Assembly: GCA_016124575.1 (NCBI GenBank)
Contig: WGNM01000003.1
Coordinates: 1-64,000 of the forward strand
Direction of reading: 5' to 3'
Length of the DNA stretch: 64,000 nt
Origin: Cryomorphaceae bacterium
GTDB taxonomy: Bacteria; Bacteroidota; Bacteroidia; Flavobacteriales_D; Sanyastnellaceae
In this document: positions 1 to 7,512 of the stretch, one piece after another
Numbering within the stretch: position 1 is the first letter of the stretch
Layout: each line of letters opens with the position of its first letter
The notes under the pieces: generated by a model
Seen by the model: only the letters and a program-made list of their open reading frames with translations
Told to the model about the DNA's origin: nothing
Databases searched by the model: none
Position numbers and translations under genes: made by a program

Positions 1-340
1 CCATCGATACCGATGCTAGAAATAGCAGATAGCTCAAGAAGGTCATCGCAGTTGTCGGTAAATATTACATCGTATGAAGGTACATCATCAGAGCATTCTA
101 CGGTGATAACGGCTGGCACATCAGTCACAGCGACAGGCGCTTGTGTATCGACAATATAAACCACTTGGCTAACAGTACCAACATTACCACAATCATCGGT
201 AGCGCTCCATGAGCGGCTGATGATTTGTGTGCACCCATCGATACCGATGCTAGAAATAGCAGATGGCTCAAGAAGGTCATCGCAGTTGTCGGTAAATATT
301 ACATCGTATGAAGGTACATCATCAGAGCATTCAACGGTTA
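1..340. repeat. 234-bp coding tandem repeat (78-residue HYR-like unit)
   Basis: Bases 1-107 and 235-341 are almost identical; I see one difference in about 107 positions (a to g at 31/265). The remaining part of each unit diverges. The period of 234 bp is a multiple of three and keeps the frame of the minus-strand adhesin. More copies probably lie beyond the left edge. Near-identity over part of the unit suggests recent duplication or gene conversion. Confidence 0.85.
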
Positions 341-1796
341 TTTCAGCTGGCACATCGGTCAATGAAACAGGTGCCACGTCATCAACCGCAGTGTAGTTCA
401 CGGTGCATGATGCAGTTACATCTCCATCGATGATGGTATAAATAATTTGACGAGTATATACATCATTGATACAGCCGTTACCTTCATCTTCATAATCGAT
501 GAAAATTTCAGGTTGATTGCAAGAATCAACAATTATTACATCGCTAATAGACCCGAGGGGTATATCTGAAACGCATTGAAAGCTTCCACCTTGGTTGTTT
601 GGACAAATTACCTCCAAAGTACATTCAGGTATGCAGTTTTCGACATTAATTGTCAGTGGCTGTGATAATTCGAAACAACCAAAATCAGCATCTACTGTGA
701 TATCGGCGATGTTGTCGCCAACTTCAGGAAGTGAAAACACACCGCTGTACGATAAGCCATACACCTTGTAACTGGTCAATCCATAAGTCTCAGGGAGGAA
801 GTCGCCAGAAGCATTGATGTCTAAGATCTCACCACTCGTAGAAGTTAGCAAGAACGTATATGTATCACCTTCGATGAGACTATTGGTGATCACATTCACT
901 TCAGAAATTTGATTGTCATCAGCGCAAAGCACAAGAGGAGAAACCCCATTTTCGAAAGAGATGTTACCGGCCTGACAAGCAAAAACAGAGAAGCTTTCGC
1001 CTTTTATGAATACGCCTGAGTCGAGCACACCGTCAGAAACGTCTGCGATAACAAACTTGAAGCTGTAATCTTCACCCGGAGTGATAGGAATTTCGGCTGT
1101 AAAAACAACAGTAAACCCATCGTACTCAATTGAAGTTCCGCCTACATTGTTAACATAGAAACTGCTGTAATCTAATGATGTGCAGTTTCCTGAACTTTGG
1201 CTTCCTGGTGATCCATTGTTTACAGCATTGATGGCTACCGGTAAGTTGGTGCCTGGTATCAATGCAACATTCTGATTGGAGTATTGACCACCCATTGGAT
1301 TTGGGCCAGTAACGAAGAATGCAAACAAGTCGTTATATACCGAGCATACATATTCATTGTACTCTTCTGAAGCAAAAGAGTATTGAACAGTGATCAATGA
1401 ACTTTGAGATGTGAAGTCGAAAGAAAGACTGCAAGCATCGTTCAATGGGAAGGCGGATATTGCTTGCAGGTCTGCATCGCCATGATATGTTGAACTATGA
1501 TCGAAAGAAGTGTTTCCTGCCGAATTCGGGCCGATGGCATCTGTTGCCAGACCAGTGGTTAAGAGCACACCTTGATCAATTCCGACATTGGTAGTGTTAC
1601 CTCCGGTGAACAATCCCGATGCGTTTGGACCACAATCTAGATTCACATTGGAAATGGTAACTCCAGAGCCGATTAGCGCATTGGCGAGATCGGTGCCTGA
1701 CGCCGAAGTGTTGACAACCAATTGTGCACTGGAAGTCACGCTGATCGACAACAAAAGTATAAGCCACAACAGTGGCTGTTGCATTGCCTTTTTCAT
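1..1796 (-). CDS. Choice-of-anchor L repeat adhesin, C-terminus cut by window edge
   Basis: About 598 N-terminal residues are visible and the gene runs off the left edge. It begins with a signal peptide ending near SSAQ. A choice-of-anchor L domain covers roughly residues 25-300 (GVLLTTGLATDAIGPNSAG, then a Phe/Ala-rich FASEEYNEYV motif), followed by a Cys-rich stretch and HYR-like repeats (VPAEITVECSDDVPSYDV). The repeats have a 78-residue (234-bp) period. The family is exported surface or secreted proteins, and in this phylum usually carries a T9SS tail, which would lie outside the window. The start at 1796 is the only Met before the signal peptide. The gene follows the small secreted gene at 1825-2190 by 28 bp, so the two are probably cotranscribed. 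Function is inferred to be adhesion or surface display. Confidence 0.85.
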   Translation of the reverse strand, partial: MKKAMQQPLLWLILLLSISVTSSAQLVVNTSASGTDLANALIGSGVTISNVNLDCGPNASGLFTGGNTTNVGIDQGVLLTTGLATDAIGPNSAGNTSFDHSSTYHGDADLQAISAFPLNDACSLSFDFTSQSSLITVQYSFASEEYNEYVCSVYNDLFAFFVTGPNPMGGQYSNQNVALIPGTNLPVAINAVNNGSPGSQSSGNCTSLDYSSFYVNNVGGTSIEYDGFTVVFTAEIPITPGEDYSFKFVIADVSDGVLDSGVFIKGESFSVFACQAGNISFENGVSPLVLCADDNQISEVNVITNSLIEGDTYTFLLTSTSGEILDINASGDFLPETYGLTSYKVYGLSYSGVFSLPEVGDNIADITVDADFGCFELSQPLTINVENCIPECTLEVICPNNQGGSFQCVSDIPLGSISDVIIVDSCNQPEIFIDYEDEGNGCINDVYTRQIIYTIIDGDVTASCTVNYTAVDDVAPVSLTDVPAEITVECSDDVPSYDVIFTDNCDDLLEPSAISSIGIDGCTQIISRSWSATDDCGNVGTVSQVVYIVDTQAPVAVTDVPAVITVECSDDVPSYDVIFTDNCDDLLELSAISSIGID

Positions 1797-1824
1797 AATT
1801 GAGAGATTAAGTAGTAGTTGTTGT

Positions 1825-2190
1825 TTACTTTACAATTGGCTTTTGAACACAGCAGTCAGTAAGCACCGCATTCCACTGCTCACGTGTCCATTGCTCACGC
1901 CCCTCGGTTCGCAGCATCACAATGCCCTTGTTTTCAGCTGGATTGCAGCGAAACAAGAAGAATTCATTGTTGAATTGACTCATGAATTCAACCATTTGTT
2001 CATCATTGTCGAACGACAGATGATTCAAATCGAAAGTGAATAATGCGCTTGCTTCTACCCCAGTCGGCAACGTCAATACACCATTTGTTGAAAGGGTGGC
2101 TTGGGGCTGAACTGTTTGAGCCTGAAGGTTTAGCGATGAGATAATAGCGAATGCTATTAAAAAGATAGAGCGCGTAGCTCTAGAATTCAT
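1825..2190 (-). CDS. Small secreted protein of unknown function
   Basis: A 121-residue protein starting at 2190, with a signal peptide ending in NLQAQ. An open frame extends upstream to 2292, but the added residues lack signal-peptide character, so the internal Met is preferred. The mature part includes FTFDLNHLSFDNDEQMVEF and NNEFFLFRCNPAENKG, plus two Cys near the C-terminus. I do not recognise a family. It lies 28 bp upstream of the choice-of-anchor L adhesin on the same strand, so a joint role in surface protein biology is plausible but inferred. Confidence 0.6.
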   Translation of the reverse strand: MNSRATRSIFLIAFAIISSLNLQAQTVQPQATLSTNGVLTLPTGVEASALFTFDLNHLSFDNDEQMVEFMSQFNNEFFLFRCNPAENKGIVMLRTEGREQWTREQWNAVLTDCCVQKPIVK

Positions 2191-2493
2191 TGCAGTCGAA
2201 AGCGACTTACAATGAAAGGTCATTGATTTAAGCATTTTAGCAGCAATAAATGGTTTAGCGAGATTGCTTTCTAGCAGCTCAGGAGAGAACAAGATGACAA
2301 GCTCGGCAATAGTTGTTGTCGACGAAGTTAAGAAAAAACATCATGAAACAGCGCATGGAAGCGACAAACCCGATAATTTAACACTTGAACTTGAGTGTAT
2401 GAGTAACACTTAATGCGGTAACAGAGACATGTATGCTGGGAAAAAAAGGAACTAAACAGATGGTGATGCACGTTTTGGATTGAAAATAGGTAA
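2191..2493. other. Intergenic region, no gene seen
   Basis: About 300 bases between the small secreted gene and the terminator of the acyl-CoA dehydrogenase gene. It should hold the minus-strand promoter for 2190-1. A TAacTTcG-like box on the minus strand near 2330 is the best candidate but is imperfect. No open frame with coding character is visible. Confidence 0.4.
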
Positions 2494-2520
2494 TAAAAAA
2501 AGGGGCTGAAAGAGCCCCTT
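2494..2520 (-). terminator. Intrinsic terminator of the glutaryl-CoA dehydrogenase gene
   Basis: A 7-bp GC-rich stem (AGGGGCT at 2501-2507 with AGCCCCT at 2513-2519, 5-nt loop). On the minus strand it is followed by a run of T (A-run at 2494-2500 on the plus strand). It lies 21 bp after the stop of the gene ending at 2541. Confidence 0.85.
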
Positions 2521-2540
2521 ATCTATTGAAGTCGATTTAA

Positions 2541-3719
2541 TTAACTAAAAGCATTTTCGCCAGTAATATCCATACCAGTTATAAGTAGATGGATATCGTG
2601 CGTGCCCTCATAAGTGATAACCGATTCGAGGTTCATCATGTGGCGCATGATAGGGTATTCATTGATGATACCCATACCACCTAGAATTTGTCGGGCTTCA
2701 CGCGCTATATGAATAGCCATGTCTACGTTGTTGCGTTTCGCCATAGATATTTGGGCAGAAGTAGCTCTACCATCGTTACGCAATTGACCTAGGCGATATG
2801 TTAGTAATTGTGCTTTCGTGATTTCAGTAATCATTTCAGCCAATTTCTTTTGTTGCAATTGGAAAGCCGCGATTGGACGTCCGAATTGTTGTCTTTCTTT
2901 CGCATAGCGCAGCGCCACATCATAACAATCGAGTGCAGCACCGATGGCTCCCCAGGCGATTCCATAACGCGCAGAATCCAAGCAGCTTAGAGGTGCACCT
3001 AAACCACTGCGTCCAGGAAGTAAATTCTCTTTTGGAACCTTAACGTTATCGAAAATAAGTTCTCCTGTATCGCTAGCGCGGAGGCTCCACTTTCCAGTCA
3101 TTGTTGGAGTTGTGAATCCTTCCATTCCTCGCTCAACAACCAATCCGTGAATACGACCTGTTTCATCTTTCGCCCAAACAACAGCGATATCAGCAAAAGG
3201 AGCATTAGAAATCCACATTTTAGCGCCGTTTAGCAGGTAGTGATCTCCCATGTCTTTGAAGTTGGTGATCATACCACCGGGATTCGATCCGTGGTCAGGT
3301 TCAGTTAGTCCGAAGCAACCTACAAACTCACCTGCAGCGAGTTTCGGAAGGTACTTCATACGTTGTTCTTCAGTACCGTATTTCCAAATTGGGTACATCA
3401 CCAGAGAACTTTGTACAGAAGATGTAGAGCGCAAACCTGAGTCACAACGCTCCAATTCTTGCATGAGCAAACCGTAAGAAATTTGATCAAGTCCGGCGCC
3501 ACCATATTGCTCAGGTATGTAAGGACCGAAACCACCGATTTCAGCTAATCCCTTGATAAGATGTTTAGGGAATTTCCCTTGTTCGAAGGCTTCCTCGATA
3601 ATCGGGCTGACTTCTTTTTTGATCCAGGCGCGCGCAGTGTCGCGAATCAGCTTGTGTTCTTCGGTTAGCCACTCGTCCATTAAATAATAGTCGTGGCCTT
3701 GATAAAGGTCTGTTCTCAT
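2541..3719 (-). CDS. gcdH: Acyl-CoA dehydrogenase, glutaryl-CoA dehydrogenase type
   Basis: A 392-residue FAD-dependent dehydrogenase spanning the N-terminal helical, middle beta and C-terminal helical domains of the family. The catalytic base is Glu371 in YEGTHDIHLLITG. The SVQSSLVM-x-PI motif with Arg97 just before it matches glutaryl-CoA dehydrogenases, which bind the distal carboxylate of glutaryl-CoA and make crotonyl-CoA + CO2. The start at 3719 gives the usual family length; a longer frame to 3752 opens with TTG and overlaps a promoter-like TACCTTTG. It stands alone, with its own terminator. Glutaryl-CoA comes from lysine or tryptophan breakdown, consistent with nbaC and kynU elsewhere in the window. 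Substrate specificity is inferred from motifs. Confidence 0.88.
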   Translation of the reverse strand: MRTDLYQGHDYYLMDEWLTEEHKLIRDTARAWIKKEVSPIIEEAFEQGKFPKHLIKGLAEIGGFGPYIPEQYGGAGLDQISYGLLMQELERCDSGLRSTSSVQSSLVMYPIWKYGTEEQRMKYLPKLAAGEFVGCFGLTEPDHGSNPGGMITNFKDMGDHYLLNGAKMWISNAPFADIAVVWAKDETGRIHGLVVERGMEGFTTPTMTGKWSLRASDTGELIFDNVKVPKENLLPGRSGLGAPLSCLDSARYGIAWGAIGAALDCYDVALRYAKERQQFGRPIAAFQLQQKKLAEMITEITKAQLLTYRLGQLRNDGRATSAQISMAKRNNVDMAIHIAREARQILGGMGIINEYPIMRHMMNLESVITYEGTHDIHLLITGMDITGENAFS

Positions 3720-3782
3720 TGCAGATTTATTATTCGGCTGCAAAGGTAACAATTCAAAAGCTAGAAAGTTGAAAACAGGTGC

Positions 3783-4277
3783 TTAGAACATTGCATCATC
3801 CTCGCCGCTGGCGAGACCTGATTCATAGCCATCGTCTGCCAGAAGCGGACCGTGTTGATAAGCAGAAACAGCCAGTTCATCAGCACGCTCATTCATGGGG
3901 TTGCCATTGTGGCCTTTGACCCATACGAAGCGCACCCTGTGCTGGCGGTAGATTTTGAGAAACCGCATCCACAGATCAGGGTTTTTCTTCTTTTTGAATT
4001 TGATGCGTTCCCAAGTGAAAACCCAACCCTTTTGAACGGCATCCACAACATATTTCGAATCGCTCACCACGCAAACAAGTTGATCGGGCTTAGTAAGCGC
4101 CTCCAACCCGGTTATCACAGCCAATAGCTCCATGCGGTTGTTGGTGGTTACTCGAAACGCGCCTGAAAGCTCTTTTTTGTGACGGCCGTACATCAAAATA
4201 GCCCCGTATCCGCCCTTGCCGGGGTTGCCGCTGGCACCACCGTCTGTATACAAAACCACTTCGCGTTCTTCTTCCAT
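3783..4277 (-). CDS. rnhA: Ribonuclease HI
   Basis: A 164-residue enzyme that cuts the RNA strand of RNA-DNA hybrids. All four acidic metal-binding residues are visible: Asp12 (YTDGGASGNPG), Glu50 (NNRMEL), Asp73 (SDSKYV) and Asp133 (NERADELA). The basic handle region (KGWVFTWERIKFKKKK, about residues 83-98) is present. The C-terminal ~20 residues are an acidic extension. The start codon overlaps the marC stop by one base (TGATG), indicating translational coupling in the purN-marC-rnhA operon. Confidence 0.95.
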   Translation of the reverse strand: MEEEREVVLYTDGGASGNPGKGGYGAILMYGRHKKELSGAFRVTTNNRMELLAVITGLEALTKPDQLVCVVSDSKYVVDAVQKGWVFTWERIKFKKKKNPDLWMRFLKIYRQHRVRFVWVKGHNGNPMNERADELAVSAYQHGPLLADDGYESGLASGEDDAMF

Positions 4278-4858
4278 CAGAATAATTGGGTAACATTGGC
4301 GCTGAATAGTTTCACAGCAATGGCCAGGAGTATGATTCCGAAAGCTTTTCGAAGTATCGCTATGCCTGTGTCGCCAAGCATCTTTTCAATCTTATAAATC
4401 GAGCGCAACACGAAGTAAACTACAATCATGTTGCTAAAGATGGCAAGTATCATAACCAACTGCGAATATTCGGCGCGCAGCGAGATGATGGTCGTCATGC
4501 TGCCAGCTCCTGCAATGATAGGAAAGGCGATGGGGACAATACTCGCAGCCTTTACCGCTTTCGGGTCGTGCTTGAAGAATTCTACGCCCAGCACCATCTC
4601 TAAAGCGAGGAAGAACAGTACCAATGAGCCAGCTACGGCGAAAGAGTTCACATCAATACCGAGGAAGGTGATGAGTTTTTCCCCTAAAAAAAGAAATGCG
4701 AGCATGATGAATGCCGATACCATCGTCGCTCGAAAACTGCTGATTTGTCCGGCTTTGCGCTGTACATCAACAATTATAGGAATGGAGCCCACAACATCAA
4801 TAACTGCAAACAGCACCATGGTGGCTGCGAAATAATCACTCCAAGTAAATTCCATCAC
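4277..4858 (-). CDS. MarC family integral membrane protein
   Basis: A 193-residue protein with about six hydrophobic segments and family features (FAVIDVVGSIPI near residue 18; PIAFPIIAGAGSM near 108, typical of the MarC/UPF0056 family). Members are inner-membrane proteins of uncertain function; the old link to multiple antibiotic resistance is not established. It overlaps purN by 4 bp and rnhA by 1 bp, so it is the middle gene of a tight operon. Family assignment is firm; the physiological role is unknown. Confidence 0.9.
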   Translation of the reverse strand: MMEFTWSDYFAATMVLFAVIDVVGSIPIIVDVQRKAGQISSFRATMVSAFIMLAFLFLGEKLITFLGIDVNSFAVAGSLVLFFLALEMVLGVEFFKHDPKAVKAASIVPIAFPIIAGAGSMTTIISLRAEYSQLVMILAIFSNMIVVYFVLRSIYKIEKMLGDTGIAILRKAFGIILLAIAVKLFSANVTQLF

Positions 4859-5433
4859 ACTATCGTTTTACAAAATGATTCGATGACCTGAGGGTAATAG
4901 CGGTGTTCTAAAACCAACACTTTGGCTGCGATGGATTCGGCGGTGTCATCTGGCGTGAGCTCAGTTGTTGCTTGAAAGAGTATCTCACCCTCGTCATAGT
5001 GTTCATTTACCAAATGTATGGTCGTGCCTGAAAAAGAGTCGCCTGCAGTTTTTACGGCTTTGTGAACGTTCATGCCGTACATGCCTTCGCCGCCGTATCG
5101 AGGCAATAAGGCAGGGTGAATATTTAAAATACGATCAGGAAACGCTTTTACCAGTGATTCTGGAACCATCAATAAAAAGCCTGCTAATACAAGAAGATCT
5201 ATTTCGAACGATTTTAGCTTTTCAAGCACAGCATCGCTTTGAAGATCATCTTTTGTAAAGTGCCAACTGGCGATGTTGAATTCGGAGGCGTGGCTGAAAG
5301 CACCGGCAGACTTACGGTTGCAACCCAGCAGCACCACTGAGGCTACCTCTGAGTTTTGAAAATGCTGCATAATTGATCGAGCATTGGAGCCTCCTCCAGA
5401 GGCGAAAATGGCAATGCGTATTGGCCTATCCAT
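4855..5433 (-). CDS. purN: Phosphoribosylglycinamide formyltransferase (GAR transformylase)
   Basis: A 192-residue enzyme of purine synthesis that transfers a formyl group from 10-formyl-tetrahydrofolate to GAR. The N-terminal FASGGGSNARS loop binds substrate phosphate. The catalytic triad is visible as Asn104 and His106 (ILNIHPALLP) and Asp147 (HYDEGEI). Length is typical. A perfect -7 box TACCTTTG at 5438-5445 lies only 4 nt before the ATG, so the transcript may be leaderless. First gene of the purN-marC-rnhA operon, divergent from the glycine-rich secreted protein. Confidence 0.95.
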   Translation of the reverse strand: MDRPIRIAIFASGGGSNARSIMQHFQNSEVASVVLLGCNRKSAGAFSHASEFNIASWHFTKDDLQSDAVLEKLKSFEIDLLVLAGFLLMVPESLVKAFPDRILNIHPALLPRYGGEGMYGMNVHKAVKTAGDSFSGTTIHLVNEHYDEGEILFQATTELTPDDTAESIAAKVLVLEHRYYPQVIESFCKTIV

Positions 5434-5437
5434 GCCA

Positions 5438-5445
5438 CAAAGGTA
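5438..5445 (-). promoter_or_regulatory. -7 promoter box of purN
   Basis: TACCTTTG matches the Bacteroidota consensus TAnnTTTG exactly and is separated from the purN ATG by four bases (TGGC). A TTTG lies about 25 bp upstream, slightly farther than usual for the -33 box. Confidence 0.6.
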
Positions 5446-5530
5446 CGGTTTGAACTTTGAAACTGAAGGTCAAATCGCGTAACCTAAAGTAATATTTCAC
5501 GTAAGAATAATCCTACAAAACCAAACTACG

Positions 5531-7390
5531 ATGATCTACTGCTGCCGGCTAAAAACATTAACAATCCTGATAGGATTTGTTTTCACAAGCATTTTTGCTC
5601 ATTCTCAGGGAGTGAATGCTTATGCTCGTGTAATCTCCGCAAGTGGGGCTTCTCTAACTATTTCAAATGTCGACCAAACCTATGATTCGTTCGATGGGGG
5701 AGATCGGGTAATTGTTATGCAAATGCAAGACGATGTGCTCGGAAACACGTCGAACAGTGATGCCTTTGGCGGACTAGGTGCAATAAATAATGCAGGTGTA
5801 TACGAAGTAGCCACCATTTCCTCACTTACTACTTATTCGGGTGCTCCCAATACCATCACTTTGCAACAGCCTCTTACTGCAACTTTCAATACCTGCACCA
5901 ATTGCAGAGTTCAGATACTCACATATCCGAATTTAGGCACACCTGATTACACAACAACAGGAATTATGCAGCCACTGCCGTGGGATGGTGAGAAAGGTGG
6001 TGTTTTGGCATTTGAAGTTACTGGCACGTTGTTTTTAGGACATAATATTGCGGCCAATTCGGCGGGTTTTCGAGGAGGAAGTCGCAGTTCTAATTGGGGC
6101 GGACCGTCTTGCGACATATCAGTATACAGGACATCTTCGACAAATTACGCCACCAAAGGTGAATCGATATTTCTGAATACCGATGTCAACTATACAGCGG
6201 GTCGCGCTCGCATGCTCAACGGTGGTGGAGGCGGTAGCTCCCACAACGGTGGCGGCGGCGGTGGCGGTAATTATACTGCTGGCGGACAAGGCGGACCGGG
6301 TTGGTCGAGCGGAGGTTGCTTACCTGGTTCTGGGGGTTTGGGCGGACTGGCACTTTCAGGTTATATTTCGCCAAATAGAATTTACCTAGGCGGCGGTGGC
6401 GGCGGAGGACAGCAGAACAATAGTGTTGGTACTATTGGTGGAAATGGTGGTGGTATCATCATGATTCGTGCTGCCAGATTAGAAACCATTGGCAATGCGA
6501 AAATTTTAGCCAACGGCACAAGCTGCACAAACTCTGGAAACGACGGAGCAGGCGGCGGTGGAGCAGGCGGAAGCATACTGCTCGAAATTCCTGAGTTTGT
6601 AACTTATCCAAGCAGAACGCTACAGATTTCGGCCAGTGGAGGAAATGGCGGTAGTGTGAACAATACAGGACTGCATGCCGGCGGTGGCGGGGGTGGACAA
6701 GGAACAATAATATTTACAGGTGCATTGCCAACTGGTGATGTTTCGTATTCAACTTCATCTGGTACAGGTGGCTGCAACGTTTTGAATTGCTCTTCACGCG
6801 CCGATAATGGGGAGGGCATTGATAACATGGGTATACTCTCTGGTATGCCGTCATTCCTTGATCTTGAATGGCTAGAGTTCAATGTCTCAGCCGGAACAGG
6901 AAACGCAGTTAAGTTGGATTGGAAGGTGAAAGCCGAAACAGAAGCTTCGCAATTTACTGTTGAGCGCAGTTTCGACTTGCAACAATGGCAGCACGAACTC
7001 AACATATCAGCAGTTCCATCAAATCAAGACATCGAATCGTACACTATTCAAGTACCGAAAATGGGATATGGACGAGGCACGTATTACCGTATTCAAAGGA
7101 CAGATGTCAGTGGAGAAATTTCTACTTCCCCACTTCGGAGCTATGCTTCTTCGTTAACTGGAGGACTGATAAACAATCCATACCCCAATCCCGCTTCAGA
7201 ATACATCGATATAGCGGTTATTGGGGAAAACGTGAACATCAATCTACTAGGCGCAGATGGCAAACTGATTGAAAGTTTTATTGCTTCCGGAAATGTCCGT
7301 TTGGAATGCAGCGACTACGGTGCAGGCATATATTTCCTTGAATGTACCTCAGGGGCCACGCGCGAATTGTATCGGTTGGTATTCAAATAA
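5531..7390 (+). CDS. Glycine-rich secreted protein with T9SS type A tail (copy 1)
   Basis: A 619-residue protein. A signal peptide ends at AHSQG. Residues ~25-200 form a conserved N-domain (VIVMQMQDDVLGN; NAGVYEVATI). A glycine-rich core at ~230-410 has blocks such as GGGGGSSHNGGGGGGGNYT and GGGGGGGQQNN. An Ig-like/fibronectin-like part (WLEFNV, VERSFDLQQW) follows, then a type A sorting domain beginning PYPNPASEYIDI. The protein should cross the outer membrane by T9SS and be anchored or released. It has a full-length paralogue immediately downstream in the same orientation. The molecular function is unknown; poly-glycine blocks suggest a structural or adhesive core (inference). Confidence 0.85.
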   Translation: MIYCCRLKTLTILIGFVFTSIFAHSQGVNAYARVISASGASLTISNVDQTYDSFDGGDRVIVMQMQDDVLGNTSNSDAFGGLGAINNAGVYEVATISSLTTYSGAPNTITLQQPLTATFNTCTNCRVQILTYPNLGTPDYTTTGIMQPLPWDGEKGGVLAFEVTGTLFLGHNIAANSAGFRGGSRSSNWGGPSCDISVYRTSSTNYATKGESIFLNTDVNYTAGRARMLNGGGGGSSHNGGGGGGGNYTAGGQGGPGWSSGGCLPGSGGLGGLALSGYISPNRIYLGGGGGGGQQNNSVGTIGGNGGGIIMIRAARLETIGNAKILANGTSCTNSGNDGAGGGGAGGSILLEIPEFVTYPSRTLQISASGGNGGSVNNTGLHAGGGGGGQGTIIFTGALPTGDVSYSTSSGTGGCNVLNCSSRADNGEGIDNMGILSGMPSFLDLEWLEFNVSAGTGNAVKLDWKVKAETEASQFTVERSFDLQQWQHELNISAVPSNQDIESYTIQVPKMGYGRGTYYRIQRTDVSGEISTSPLRSYASSLTGGLINNPYPNPASEYIDIAVIGENVNINLLGADGKLIESFIASGNVRLECSDYGAGIYFLECTSGATRELYRLVFK

Positions 7391-7512
7391 GCAAAGTAAA
7401 CTTGGATAACCAACCTAGCACATTTTCTATAGCAGCGTGCTATGGATAGATGAGCATACAGTAACATAAGGAGTTAATTGTCGTAAGAACGGGTAATGTT
7501 ACCTGTACTACG
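7391..7512 (+). promoter_or_regulatory. Spacer between glycine-rich paralogues
   Basis: A 122-bp region that presumably carries the promoter of copy 2. It holds an inverted repeat ATAGCA-gcg-TGCTAT near 7429-7443 that lacks a T-run, so it is not a clear terminator. The sequence CTACGATGA before copy 1 and CTACGATGA before copy 2 are alike, a remnant of the duplication. Confidence 0.3.

Noticed and set aside
1-340. Regularly spaced direct repeats suggesting a CRISPR array
   Set aside because: Period is 234 bp, repeats are over 100 bp, and they stay in frame within a long coding region. This is a protein repeat.
7428-7444. Terminator between the glycine-rich paralogues
   Set aside because: The stem is about 6 bp and has no T-run on either side.
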